From: Arcuatula senhousia
Lineage: Eukaryota; Mollusca; Bivalvia; Mytilida; Mytilidae
Assembly (NCBI GenBank): GCA_963971305.1
Contig: OZ020314.1
Coordinates: forward strand, 992,001 to 1,056,000
Direction: 5' to 3'
Length of the DNA stretch: 64,000 nt
The position numbers and the translations under genes are program-made. Position 1 is the stretch's first letter. Every line of letters starts with the position of its first letter. Below are positions 1-12,259 of the stretch, piece after piece. The notes below the pieces were generated by a model. It was not told the DNA's origin and ran no database searches. It worked only from the letters and a program-made list of their open reading frames with translations.

Positions 1-318
1 GATTCATCACTCTTTGTATTAAAAAGATACTATGCTTCTCTTCCATGTAAGAAAGATACCAGTTACAAAAAGAGAGTCAGTTGGTTCGTAAAAATTCCAG
101 GCTATTCTCAAGATTGTATGAACAAAGCATAATTAGAATAGAATTTTTTTTTACTAGTTATTATCACACACCAAGATAAAATAAACCTGAAATAAAATAC
201 AATTTATTTACAATCCTACCAGACATTAATACAATTGATATTTTTAATATTATTAACTATCATAATTTCTAAATTAAATAAAAAATATTTATTCTTTGAC
301 TTTTTGTCTATAGAAATC

Positions 319-390
319 TTTCTTGTCGTTAAAAAAATCTTTCTTGTCGGTTCTTGACGCTTCTTGTCGGTTCTTGACGCTTCTTGTCGC
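319..390. repeat. Short 20-bp tandem repeat
   Basis: Unit ttcttgtcggttcttgacgc at 341-360 and 361-380, a half unit to 390, and two diverged copies before 341. Confidence 0.8.
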
Positions 391-1908
391 TAAATAGTGA
401 GACCCTATATTTAAGGTAATAAGATAAAATGAACATGTATTGATAATGATGAGAAATATGGGGGAATCAAAGAAAAACAGTAAATTTTTAGGACCATATG
501 AAATGGGGAGGACAATAATAAACCTATGTGGTGCACTTCTTGGCGGTCAACAAAGGGATCCGTAGTGCGGCGTGTCCCCTTTAATAAATGTAAAGTTGAC
601 CAGCAAAAAGCTTTATATTTGCATTCAGAAGTCATAGAAAAGGAATTTGATTACGATATATTTATGAAGTTTTATGTGGTAAAAAATCTGTATGATAAAC
701 GAATTAGTTTTTTTTTGTCGCTTTATAAGTGGCGAGAATATATTGTGAATAAGTTCCGTTCGCGTTTTTTGTTTGTTTTTGTTTTTGGCTGTCACACTGT
801 TTGCATACGTTATAACCCTACTAAATTAACGAGCGCTAAACTTGTCGGTAAAAGTACACCACAAAGAGCGCAGAAAAGACTGTTTGTTCACAGAGCGACT
901 AGGATGTTTGAACGGGACAGCCATGTTATAATGAATGCTGGGGTCGTCAGGCTATAATGCAGAAAACATGTCACTTTCCATGCAGTTAAAGAATGGTCTC
1001 GATAAGAGTATGACTCGTACGATCCTCGTGCATGAGTCGTCCCATCCTTCGTTTTTCCACTGGCAGTCAAGACTCTCATTCACGATTCATTGCGTCCCCA
1101 TTCATTGACAATAAGGGATCATAAATTTTATAAAGGGTCATCTGCCAGCTTCAGCCTAATGAATATTTTTGAAGAGGTAAAAAAACTAAATGATAAGCAA
1201 GTAACAGCTTTTCTCTAACTGCTATGGTTTTTATTTTACAGGCCAAAAACATAAAAAAATTGCTATTTTTCACCTTTTAAGGTCCATTACTCATAAAAGG
1301 GATCATCTGACAACTTAGACCCAATGAAGACTTTGAAGACTTTGTAGAGCTCAATGCGTTGAAAGTTTAAGCAAGCAACAGCTTTTGTCTTATGATATAT
1401 AGGTCAAAATATGAACAAACTTAATGCTCAATGAGCTGAAGGTTTGAGCGAGGAAAGGTACCGAACTTGGAAAATCATGAGACAAGACGACAAAACAAGG
1501 ACGACATACCAAAAAAAATTGAAGATCGCAATGGTCCAGACTTGGTTCAACCAGGTTTTTATGGCGTGCCAAACTTTCCCCTTCTATTGCGATCTTTCGG
1601 TCCGGTAGTTACAGAAAACATAACAGGTTTGTGAAGACATATTATGGATGCTGAGGTGATCATCTCAATACAACAACCAGCCAAACACGAATCAAAGCAA
1701 GAACTAACCATTTTGTCTAACATTATTTTGATTTTTTCACCAGTGGCTGATAACGATAGAAGGATTTTTTAGGGATCGTATGAAACGTATTTTCTGATAA
1801 CCTAATAAAGTGTTCCCGTGCGTTTGTCAGTTTTATGTGAATGTTTTGGCATGAAATTTGTTTTCAGGTTTAAGTTACTTCCATATAAAACAGTATGGTA
1901 TCATTGTG
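391..1908. other. Gene-free stretch
   Basis: No supported gene. An open frame of 143 codons at 526-957 has no recognisable domain and low-complexity Phe/Val runs. About 990-1105 resembles 10270-10400 (ccactggcagtcaagactct) and is part of an interspersed repeat. 1520-1605 has the inverse of 45028-45105 (aaccaggtttttatggcgtg with gatcgcaatgg), likely a terminal piece of a Penelope-like lineage. Confidence 0.5.
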
Positions 1909-1982
1909 AAAGAGGCAGCGGGCATCCGAATGACAAAATTACGAAAGGGCAAAGACAAAACCCGTAAACACCAACGAGAATA
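1909..1982 (-). mobile_element. Penelope-like 3' end fragment
   Basis: A 74-bp match to the element's 3' terminal region (gggcaaagacaaaacc and caccaacgagaa correspond to 42756-42787). It directly abuts the first unit of the 381-bp retrozyme array. Confidence 0.55.
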
Positions 1983-1983
1983 T

Positions 1984-3194
1984 GTTACTCCTTAAAATAT
2001 GCATATAAAGCATGACCAAATTAACTTTTTCTTATACCCATTTCGTATTGTATTTTGAAACCACTTGGTCGACAACAGCTGCTGGTGGACCAGATGTCGT
2101 CGAGGGTAATTACAAAGCTGGTCGTCAGACTTGTCTGACACAAATTTTCCAATAAAATCTGATATTTGTGTCATTGAAATTTTCAATAATTAAATTCAAA
2201 ATTGTTTAAACACCAGTTTTCTATCCTTGTACTGCACATAGTCGATATCCAACATACTAGATTAGGCTTCCTTGTTTAAACATTTTTGGGTTTGAGTTCT
2301 TTTTTGTTCAACACTTGTGGTTTTTTACCTTCCAATGTTTTGTTTCAAATGCTGCTGATGAGAGGTTACTCCTTGAAATATGCATATACAGCACAACGAA
2401 ATTTCTTGTTTTTATACCTGTTTTGTTATTGTATTTTGAAACCACTGGGTCAATAACCGCTGCTGGTGGACCAGAGGTCCTTGAGGGTAATTACAAGGCT
2501 GGTCGTCAGACTTGTCTGACACGAATCTACCAATAAAATCTGATATTTTTGTCATTGAAATTTTTAATAATTAAATTCAAAATTGTTTAAAACACCAGGT
2601 TTCCTTCCTTGTACTGCACATAGTCGATATCCTCGGTGCTGGATTTGGCTTCCTTGTTCAAACATTTTTGGGTTCGAGTACTTTTTGTTCAATACTTTTG
2701 GTTTTTGACCTTCCAATGTTTTGATTCAAATGCTGCTGATAAGAGGTGACTCCTTGAAATATGCATATACAGCATAACGAAATTTACTGTTTTTATACCT
2801 GTTTTGGTATTGAATTTTGAAACCACTGGGTCAATAACCGCTGCTGGTGGACCAGAGGTCCTCGAGGGTAATTACAAGGCTGGTCGTCAGATTTGTCTGA
2901 CACGAATTTACCAATAAAATCTGATATTTTTGTCATTGTTTCCGATGTTAAATTCAAAATTGTTTAAAACACCAGGTTTCCTTCCTTGTACTGCACATGA
3001 CAGATATGCTTGGTGCTGGATTTGTCTTCCCTGTACGATTTTTTTTTGTATGAGTACTTTTCGTCCAATATTTTTGGTTTTTGACCTTCCAATGTTTTGA
3101 TTCAAATGCTGCTGACGACAGGTTACTCATTGAATTATGCATATACAGCATAACCAAATTTACTGTTTTTATACCTGTTTTGGTATTGTATTCT
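1984..3194 (+). repeat. Tandem 381-bp retrozyme-like array (about 3.2 units)
   Basis: Four successive copies share a block starting ttactcctt and running into a palindrome atatgcatat, at 1985, 2366, 2747 and 3123 (periods 381, 381, 376). Between blocks each unit carries a conserved GC-richer segment with gctgctggtggacc and a later ggctggtcgtcag. The block boundaries hold a hammerhead ribozyme (see 2350-2393). Tandem repeats of 170-400 bp with type I hammerheads are known in animals as retrozymes, which give small circular RNAs. The first unit lacks the 5' half of the hammerhead and abuts a Penelope-like 3' fragment ending at about 1982; the last stops at about 3194. No ORF. Confidence 0.75.
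2350..2393 (+). ncRNA. Hammerhead ribozyme (type I, minimal), intact core
   Basis: All core elements are in order. Stem I is TGCTG (2350-2354) with CAGCA (2389-2393). CTGATGA is at 2355-2361. Stem II is GAGG/CCTT closed by a 5-nt loop. GAA is at 2375-2377. Stem III is ATAT/ATAT closed by GC. Position 17 is A2388, so predicted cleavage is between 2388 and 2389. The next unit has CTGATAA (G8 changed, predicted dead), the last has CTGACGA with a damaged stem II and A15.1, and the first lacks the core. One of four copies is therefore predicted active. Folding was done by eye only. Confidence 0.75.
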
Positions 3195-5741
3195 TAAGGG
3201 GGTCATATCCCATCCCTCAAATGACACAATAGTTAAAAAAATGTTTAATTCATTTTTTTCATGTTGCTATTTGCAAATTCTCCAAATTCAAAAAAATAGA
3301 TATTGGAGCTGTTTCTAAATGGATTTTCATACTATAATATGTTTCTTTAAGTTAGGAAATATTTGAATGTGTTGGTAGTTTAACATTATTTGAACATATG
3401 TGGTTTCAAAATAACAATAATTTAAATACACGTAAAATTTATAATGACGTCAAAATTATCAAATATGGACAACTTAATTATGACATCCATCTATTTTTTT
3501 TGTGGTTAAAATTATTTCATTAAAAAACCAACGAACTGTCAATCATGTAAAGAAACGTTCATACTTTTTAGCTGAGGGTTGGAGCAAGTTTATCAACACC
3601 TGACATGCGACCCATGACCCGCCCGGCCCCCGCTCGGAAGTTTTGCATTCACAATTATCCATTTCTCAACAATCAATTATTTTAAAAATTTTGATCTCGA
3701 TAGGTAAATTCAAGAGGGCATTGGCATGAGAAAGTCTACAATATATGTGAACGTATTGCAGTAGTTATGGCAATGATCCAGTTTAGGGTGGGGGGTAGGA
3801 TCGATCCGGGGGAACCTGGCATGGGGGAAAGTGGCAATATAACACGGTCACCGGTACATGTACGAGTATATTAACATTAAGTAGCCGTCTCTGTAAGAAT
3901 CATGCAAAACGAAAAAATAGTGGCATATGCATATTTTGGAAAACTGGTTCTTTTTATCGGAATTTGATCTTTATGATGAGAAATGAATGAAAATTAAATT
4001 TTAGCCCAATCGGTTCATTAGTTCTCGTTTAATACACAATACGAATTTGGTAACATTGTGTATAAAAAAAATAAGTACGGGAAAAGGTCCCGCCAATTTT
4101 TTTTTCTTAACAAACCAACCAAAAATATCACTTTAAGTATCCGACTGATATTTTTGTTGAAATTCAATTAGAATGGCCTACTTTTTCAGTAAATATCAAC
4201 AATTTTTACAGGCTCTTCCGAACTTTTGAGTAAAGAGGCCAAGAAAATTGGTTGGGTTGTGTATGAAAAATTAAGTTCGGGAATTTTTCCCGCCAAAAAT
4301 TTTAATGTCAATTTGCAGATAGTCTAATGGACCAATTTCACTTAAGTTAATATTTTTCGCTTAAGTGGTCCAAGATGAATAACTATATATAGCCAAAAAA
4401 TTGTTAAAACCTAAGATTATACGTAAATCACCTTTTGCATGATTTTTACTGAGACAGGCTCTTTAAAAATTGTTGGTCCCGAAGAAGAAGAATATGTTTA
4501 ACTTTAATTCAGGATGTTGGCAGGTGAGTTTTTAAAATGAAAAGAATCGGAATCATTGGGGTTTTACCATCAAAATGAAGCAAAATTTTTTTTACGATTG
4601 CTCAAAGTTGTCTTTTTTAAAATGTTTCCATTACATCATAAATATCTCTTTTACAATTAAAAAAAATCTTATCACCTTTTCACATAACTATGCTAAAGGA
4701 CCGACCATTTAACTTGAGGGGGCCTTGGTATTTTCCTAGAAAAATATTCTGAAAATTGTTTTTGATGAAAACAAATATTTTGGCAGCAGAGGGTAAGAAA
4801 AAAAATATTATGAAGAAGGATTTCTGACATATAAAATAATAGTTATAATAAAATAAAATCCTGGACCCAAACGCCTGTGGGTCCGTCCCTAAAATTAAAG
4901 CTTTGAGAAAGAACAGAGAAAACCTTTTCCGCAAGATTTTCAACTCTTATTATCAATATGGTGACCTATCAGCATTTTAAGCTACTTTGTCTTTTTAATA
5001 ATTTCCTTTTTAGGCATCAATTTCAAAACCTCATAACTTAAAGGCACCATTAAACATCCTTAAAGTTAAGGATTAAATTATAATTTTCACATAAAAAATA
5101 ATCAAACTATTTTTTGCCTCCTCAGTCCTCTGATTGTACTTCTACTTCAACAGGACGAAGAACCTAAAGGATATATCTCCTGGCTTATTTGTTTGCCAGA
5201 TGGGCACGAGCACGGGATTTCTGTTCTTTAATTTAGGTTACAACTTTAATTAATTTTTGTCTCCCTTTCATTTTTGTTGCTGTTGGAAATGAATGACATA
5301 ATTTAAACTAAAGGTATTAACACTTCAACAGTGAGATAAAGGTAATTTTTTATCAAAAGAAATTTGAATCCGTCTTAAGGAACATATTTCTTACACTGAC
5401 AATGTCACTTTTTTCTGTTTATTGCTGTAATCAATCAAAAACAATCTACTTTCGTTTTCGATTTAAAATTTCCTGGTATACTTAAAATGGGGTCCGATCG
5501 ATAGTCTGACAGTCCGTTAGTCCGACAATTTAGTCCCACTGTTCGATAACCCAACAGTTGGATAGTCCGACTGTCCAATTATTTTCACGTTGTCATATAT
5601 TTGTCTATTGTTTTTGATATTTGAGATAAAATTAAAAAGCCATGAAAGCTATCATCGTTCAGTAACGTTCAGTAACTGTGTTGTTGTCTTTGTTGAAAAC
5701 ATCAGAAAGTGTCGAGGAAACCAGACTCAAAGGGGCGGGTG
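3195..5741. other. AT-rich gene-free stretch
   Basis: No exon-like open frames or recognised repeats. At 5488-5575 there is a run of short gtccga/agtccg phrases resembling degenerate simple repeats. Two similar phrases, gggaaaaggtcccgccaa (4079) and gggaatttttcccgccaaa (4280), suggest an old local duplication. Confidence 0.4.
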
Positions 5742-6036
5742 ATAAGCTGACAAAGTTCCCTGTTTTGTCTTCCTGTACCGGATTTGACACGTACGCTGAA
5801 TGGACTATTGGCAACGCAACGGATGTGCTATAGCAAGCAGGAACTGCTTACTCTTCTGGAACACCTGAGTTCAATTTTGTTTCGACTGGAGTTAGCGTTG
5901 TTGATTGATATTCAGTTATTTTGTGTTTCCATGTTTTACATGTATGTTTTTGTCCCCTTCTTGTTGGTGTTTACTGGTTTTGTCTCTGCCCTTTCGGACT
6001 TTTGACATTCAGATGCCCCATTGGTACCTCTGCTAT
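5742..6036 (+). mobile_element. Penelope-like 3' end fragment
   Basis: Contains the recurrent 3' UTR: ccggatttgacacg, atagcaagcaggaactgctt, a degenerate tract, then gccctttcggacttttgac and ccccattggtacctctgc. Only the region after the RT is present, so it is strongly 5'-truncated. Short ORFs here are shadows. Confidence 0.7.
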
Positions 6037-6487
6037 TTCCCATATTGTTCAGAAATGGTAAAAACAGTGGTATCAGCCTATAGTTGCAAGTAATCAAGTA
6101 CATAACCCAGTTTGGGTCTAAAGTTTTAAATTTCAAGTGGAAAGAGGTGCACCCAGTTTGTGCTATTGTTTTATTGTATACATGTATATGCATGCAATTA
6201 TGTTTCATGTATAGTCCCATTGGCTCTGCCAACCAATTTTAAAATGCAGACTGGCTACAATTACTCACCACAAGTAACAATAATAATTTTTTATTGTTAC
6301 TAGCACGACCTAAACAAGAACGGTTTCTGGAAATTATATGGCACCTTTTTCAGTCCGGAATCTCACGAGTAACAGTAAAAAATAAAATTAAGATTACTCA
6401 CCTTATTAGTACTTGCAAACTAAAAGAAATGAAAATTTCGCAAAAATAATAGCATACTTAATTGTTGTACTTTTTATGGACGAACAT

Positions 6488-7160
6488 TTTTAAAGACATA
6501 GAACCTATCAATTTCGTATTTTTTTCACATTGAATAAAAAGAACAATTATCAAAAGTAAACATTCTAAAACTTTTCTTTACCGACATAAAAACTAATTTT
6601 TTTGCAGCTTTCTATAAAATTATCTTATTTTAATATTAAGTATTGTCCATCATAAATATTTACTTTTGGTAAACCGTTATTCACGTGACCTTTACTGGAT
6701 ACTGGTAAACTGCGAAACGAAATGAAACCAAAACAAGACGAAAACAAAACAAAATCCGTTAATTAAGAAAACGACTGATATCGGGTAAAATCGATTCAAT
6801 TTTCTCTTTTTTCCGGTTTCGCTCGATTTCGTTTCCTATCTGTACAGATTTCGGTTGCTTAATTTACTATTTTCGTTTCCTACTTTATCATGTTTATCGA
6901 TTTTGTTTTCGCTCCGTTCCGTTTTGGTTAATATTTGTTTCTCAATTTACCGCACACAAGTGTTTACATTTTATAATTAGTTTGTCCTCTTTTTTGACAC
7001 TGCGTATTTTTATGCAGTTTTCTCTCAAAAAGAGCATTTTCTGGTAGTTTTTATAAAAACTAATAGTGTCTTTAAAGGTTTTACACTGTATTCTTCAAAT
7101 ACTGTGAATTTCATTATTTTTTAAAAATTGCGTAAATGATAGGTTCTATGTCTTTAAAGA
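6488..7160. mobile_element. Foldback-type element
   Basis: The segment ttaaagacatagaacctatc near 6490 is the inverse of gataggttctatgtctttaa near 7138; arms are about 24 bp. Inside are two blocks rich in cgaaac/gtttcg motifs (6710-6760 and 6810-6950) in opposite sense. No coding potential was seen. Target duplication unclear. Confidence 0.5.
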
Positions 7161-7867
7161 TATATTTAACCAATTATATACAACCTGTAAGCTTTTGTTA
7201 AAAGGCCACATTTTATGAGTTAATGCATTTTTTCCTTGTGCATTTCAACATGTTCAATTGGTGTCGTAGTTATACATGTTTTAAAGTCTGTCCATCACAC
7301 AAAATATATGCAACCTATAACTCAAAAAGAATAACAACGTAACAGCCTTTAAACAGCGTGAATAAATGCATGTAGATATGGATTAATTCTCTTTTTTTTT
7401 ACGATATATAAAGGTTACAAAAAAATTTTGGTGGCAGTTTTCCGCTGAAATGTGAAGATGATGATGCCTTTGGGTTTTTTTTACGACCATGTTGAGTTGT
7501 TCAACATTGCTAAAGGATGAAGTAATTGTTAGAAACCTGTTGGCTGGCCTTGTTCTAGATTTAGAGACCAGTATTAAAGGCACCAACAACACTGGATGAA
7601 AACATTTAAATCAATAGGATAAAAAAATATTTTGCAAAAGTGTGGCGAGGTTGTCCACATTTACTCGGCAGTTGTTTCTGAAGAATGCTTGAAATGGCAC
7701 CATTTAAAAACCTGAGACTTACAACACCACCCAAAACAGTGATGAAAGCGTCATAAAACATTAGAAATTGAATAAAAATTAAAATGTTAATGTAAAATAA
7801 TGTGAAAGTGTTTATTATTCGTTTTGCTAACTTAATTAAATGTGTACACAATATTCATAATATTCGT

Positions 7868-8545
7868 CGCAGGCGAGACATAAGTATTACTTTCTGCCGG
7901 AGGCAGCGGCTGCGTTAACTTTTTTGTATAAAGACTTTTATGAAAAATGAATTGCTTGAAACTCATGAAACTGTGAAAAGTATTAATAGCTATAGGCATC
8001 TTTGTAAGACTTTTGTGAAAAATAAATTGCTTAAAGAGTAATTTAATAGCTAGGCATCTGATATTTGGTATACAAACAGTTTTGGTTATGATCTACGCAA
8101 CTGCCACCATGCCATGTGACCCTGACCCCATTTTCATGCTCCAGTAACTCTGTGAACTTAGGTCTTTTTCAGGCCAAAAACTTCTTTGTTAGACTTTTGT
8201 GAAAAATGAATTTCTTGAAAATTATAATAGCTTAGTATATACATCTGATATTTAGGATATTGATGAATTAAATTAGGGTTTGTGTGTCTGTCAACATGCC
8301 ATCTTGCCTTGACCTCATTTTTACACTTAATGACTGTTAACATGGTTAATAATGTTTTTTTTTTAAGTTCAGTCTTTTATGTTTAGTCTGTTTCTCAATG
8401 ACTATGATATCTAGAATCATTTTAGTTAATCCACAGGAAAATGTAAATGAATTAATGAATGAATAGTTGAATAACTAGGTATTCTGATGGTGCCGGCAGG
8501 TGAGACATACTTTAGTGTTAACTCTTGTTTCCTTTGATCTTTCAA
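7868..8545. repeat. Interspersed repeat cluster (gccggcaggtgagaca family)
   Basis: Contains repeated phrases such as acttttgtgaaaaatgaatt, gaattgcttgaaa and agctaggcatctgatatt, and ends with ctgatggtgccggcaggtga. The same ending occurs at 29850-29890, 62880-62920 and 51056-51090, and related bodies at 26400-26660 and 50935-51100. No ORF with protein similarity. Confidence 0.6.
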
Positions 8546-8970
8546 TTTTTCCTCACGCAAGCAGCTCATAAAAACTTGACGGCCCTGTTACAGTGATCAA
8601 ATATGTCAGTTTTGTGTGATGATATAGCACTTACGCTCATGGTCTATATTTTATTTTAAAGAACTTGCAGATATATACATGATATATTGGCGCTGATTGT
8701 CACTGGGTTTAATTAATATGATAACTGAAAGTAACCCTCAGTGCATTTCGTTGTTATCATAATCAAACATATTCCACTAAACTAGAAAAGCTTTGACCAG
8801 TAGCTCACATACTTGACAAAAAAGTATGACAAATCCTCCCCCCCCATGTCCCCCCCCCCAAAAAAAAAATCAATTGAAGATGGACATACATGATTGTATC
8901 TATTATATCTCAAAACTTGTTTGGAAATGTGATGATAGACCATTGCGGAAATTTTGAGGAGTGGTGGATA

Positions 8971-10097
8971 AGAGTTAACGGTCCGGACACACGGACTGAC
9001 ATCCCTATTACTACATGTATAACAGTCAGAGATCTCACTTAAACAAGTAAACAGAATTTTACTTCTTTAAGTAAACAAAAATTTACTTGTTTGAGTAAAG
9101 TATTTTTCTCTTAGCAAAAATTTACCTATAAAAGTAAATTTGAAAAAACTTTTAGCTCATTTTACTTGTTACACAATATTTTTACAATCAAACAGATAAT
9201 TTTCTTGAAATGTTTACATCATCTGCTCTATGGTCCATTAAAAATTTCTGATGTGCATGGCTGTCTTCATGGTGGCACGGCCTTTGAAAATTGCCCCCTT
9301 GGGACAATAAATGTTGATTATTTCTCAATTAACTGAAGATAACAGATAATCCCAGTCTGGTAAAGGTTGCTGATACTATTAGCCATATAAATAATCATGA
9401 ATGAAAGTAAAATTCATGGCTAGATAAAGACAATTATGAAAAGAATGATTTTCTATCATTTTACTTGTACAAGTAAATCAGAGAAAGTCAAAAAAAGGGA
9501 GACAATTTTAACTCTTAAAAGTTTACCTATGGAAGTTAAAATCCGTTTACTTGTTTAAGTGGGATCTCTGACTGTATAATATAAGAGTTAACAGACACAC
9601 GGACTGATATCCCTATTACTACATGTATAATATAAGAGTTAACAGACACACGGACTGACATCCCTATTACTACATGTATAATATAAGAGTTAACAGACAC
9701 ACGGACTGACATCCCTATTACTACATGTATAATATAAGAGTTAACAGACACACGGACTGACATCCCTATTACTACATGTATAATATAAGAGTTAACAGAC
9801 ACACAGACTGACATCCCTATTACTACATGTATAATATAAGAGTTAACAGACACACGGACTGACATCCCTATTACTACATGTATAATATAAGAGTTAACAG
9901 ACACACGGACTGACATCCCTATTACTACATGTATAATATAAGAGTTAACAGACACACGGACTGACATCCCTATTACTACATGTATAATATAAGAGTTAAC
10001 AGACACACGGACTGACATCCCTATTACTACATGTATAATATAAGAGTTAACAGACACACGGACTGACATCCCTATTACTACATGTATAATATAAGTG
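8971..10097. repeat. 51-bp tandem satellite (about 11 units) interrupted by a MITE
   Basis: One slightly longer unit at 8971-9022, then about ten consecutive near-identical 51-bp units from about 9580 to 10097, each with agagttaacagacacacgg and tccctattactacatg. 51 is a multiple of 3, which creates a spurious 177-residue minus-strand ORF with a 17-residue period. The satellite was split by the element at 9023-9574. Confidence 0.9.
9023..9574. mobile_element. MITE with about 30-bp inverted termini and TATAA target duplication
   Basis: Left end cagtcagagatctcac and right end gggatctctgactg are inverted copies extending about 30 bp into aaacaagtaaac. The direct repeat TATAA flanks the element (9018-9022 and 9575-9579). 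Removing the element and one TATAA restores a normal 51-bp satellite unit. The interior is full of short ttactt/aagtaa motifs and has no ORF. A second member starts at 52501. Confidence 0.85.
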
Positions 10098-10194
10098 TAA
10101 AATGTTTTACTATCACCATTTTTTAAAGCTGAAGGAGGGTATAAGAATTAGATTCGGTTTCGAAAAATATATCTGGTATACTTGCTGTCATTTT

Positions 10195-12155
10195 TAGCTC
10201 TCCTGGACCGAAGGTCCATGTGAGCTATTACCATCACTTGGCATCCGTCCTCGTCGTCTGTAACCTTGCTGCAGGTCTCAGTAAAAGTAGGACCCGTAGG
10301 ATCCCCATGCAGGAGGCTAAATTTCCTGACCCTACCCATCACTCCTTTTTCCAGTGGCAGTAAAACTCTCCTACCCGATTGGCCTTGTGTCCCCATTTCC
10401 TCCACTTCATCATTTCATGTTCATTGTATCACCACTTTCATGTTCATCTCCCAGATATAGCTGAAATCGTGCTGCTTGGGAGTAAAGCAATAACTAACTT
10501 ACTTACTAACTGTCATTGTTTGTGGTCCTTTAACAATTGGTGTGTCCTGCACCAAACTTGTGTTTCGATTTTTATTTGTCAAAAAACATGGCCACCGTTA
10601 CTAAAAATAGACCAGGGGGTCAGACTACTGTTTTTGGCCTGTAAATCCAAAAGTATGAGAGATATAGTCAAACCTGCCTTAGCAGCCACCTCTATTAAGC
10701 AATCACCTGTCTTATACAGCCACATTTGTTTGTCCCTTCCTTTAATTAATCAACTAACCTTAACCTGGATTAAGCAGTCACCTGTCTTAAGTGGCCACTT
10801 TTTTCACGTCCCAAGGGTGACCTCTTAAAACAGGTTTGACTGTAGATGAAATCTGATGCCACCCCACTGCTTCAGCATCAAAAGTTCTACAAAAGTCTCC
10901 ATTAGGTCGAAGTTGTCAGATGATCCCTTATGACGTAAAACATGGCCCCTGTAGCTAAAAATAGAACATAGGGGTACATGGCAGTTTTTTGCAAATAACT
11001 CAAAAACGGTGACAGATTTTAAAATTTTGACTGGAAACAAAAGTGATCAGCACCTCAAGATCTACCAGCTCTGAAATTTTGAAGAAAATCCAACAACCCA
11101 TGTAGGAGTTATTGTTCTTTTTGTGGATTTTTTCCAAATTTTGCACCTGTTTAGCTCAATATCTTGAAAACTATACACAATATTTGAGAAATTTAAATTG
11201 CATATTATTTAGCACATAAAGATCTACAAAATATGTAATAGTCAACGTTGTAGGACCTTTCCTTTGAGGAGTTATTGCCCTTACATGTAGAACGTCAAAA
11301 CTGAGCATTTTAACATCATTTCCTCGTTACATTGAAAACTCCTCTGACACTCTAAGTCCATTTGGAACCAAACTTGGTTAGTTGTTTATTAGCATTGTGT
11401 GTATAGAACTGATGTGGGGATTTTTGATTGGTCGTAAAACATGGCCGCTGTGGCTACAAATAGAACATAGGGGAAAATGGCAGTTTTTTGCAATTAACTC
11501 AAAAACGGTGACAGATTTTAAAATTTTGAACTAAAGTGATTAGCACCTCAAGATCTACCAGCTCTGAAATTTTGAAGAAAATCCAACAACCCATGTAGGA
11601 GTTATTGTCCTTTTAGAGGATTTTTTTTTGCAAATTTTGCACCTGTTTAGCTCAATATCTTGAAAACTATACAGGATATTTGAGAAATTTAAATTGCATT
11701 TTGTTAAGTGCATCAAGATATACAAAATATGTAATAGTGTCAACATTGTAGGACCTTTCATTTTAGGAGTTATTGCCCTTAGAACGTCAAAATTGAGCAT
11801 TTTATAAGCATTTCCTCATTACATTGGCTAAATAATAGATCATTCGGGTAAACTGCTTTGTTTTGCTAATAACTCAAAAAGGGTGACAGATTTTTAAAAT
11901 TTGATTGAAGACAAAAGTTATCACCAGGTCTGAAATTTTGAAGATGAGAGGTTATTCCTCTTAATATGTTGAAGGAAAGAAAATTATTAAAAGAATATTA
12001 CTCTGTGCAATCATAACTACATTAAGTTAAATCATATTGTAAAACTTATGACCTTTTCAATGTCAAATAGATTTTGCCTTATAACCTTTACTTCAGGCAC
12101 ATATCATGCATATGTCAGGTTAGCGATTCAGGCTCCTGGGAGCCTCTTGTTTAAT
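10195..12155. repeat. Long interspersed repeat with hairpin-like ends (agctc...gagcct family)
   Basis: Begins agctctcctggaccgaaggt and ends ggctcctgggagcctcttg. Internal blocks recur within it (actcaaaaacggtgacagat at about 10998 and 11499; atttagctcaatatcttgaaa twice), so it is itself partly tandem. Relatives are at 18703-19300, 37547-38495 and 51394 onward, and pieces at 14270-14870 and 39063-39250. No transposase ORF was seen. Confidence 0.65.
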
Positions 12156-12259
12156 TTCTGGTTCGATTTTAATTTTTTTTACCATTATTGTTTTAAAGAC
12201 AGAGTAGAATACAAAATTGAAAATTCATATTTTTACCCCTGGGTTGAAAGTCCATCAGA

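Noticed and set aside
526..957. 143-residue plus-strand ORF
   Set aside because: No domain, Phe/Val-rich low-complexity stretch, no splice or family support; part overlaps an interspersed repeat.
9536..10069. 177-residue repetitive minus-strand ORF
   Set aside because: Product of the 51-bp satellite period (multiple of 3); no start context, domain or homology.
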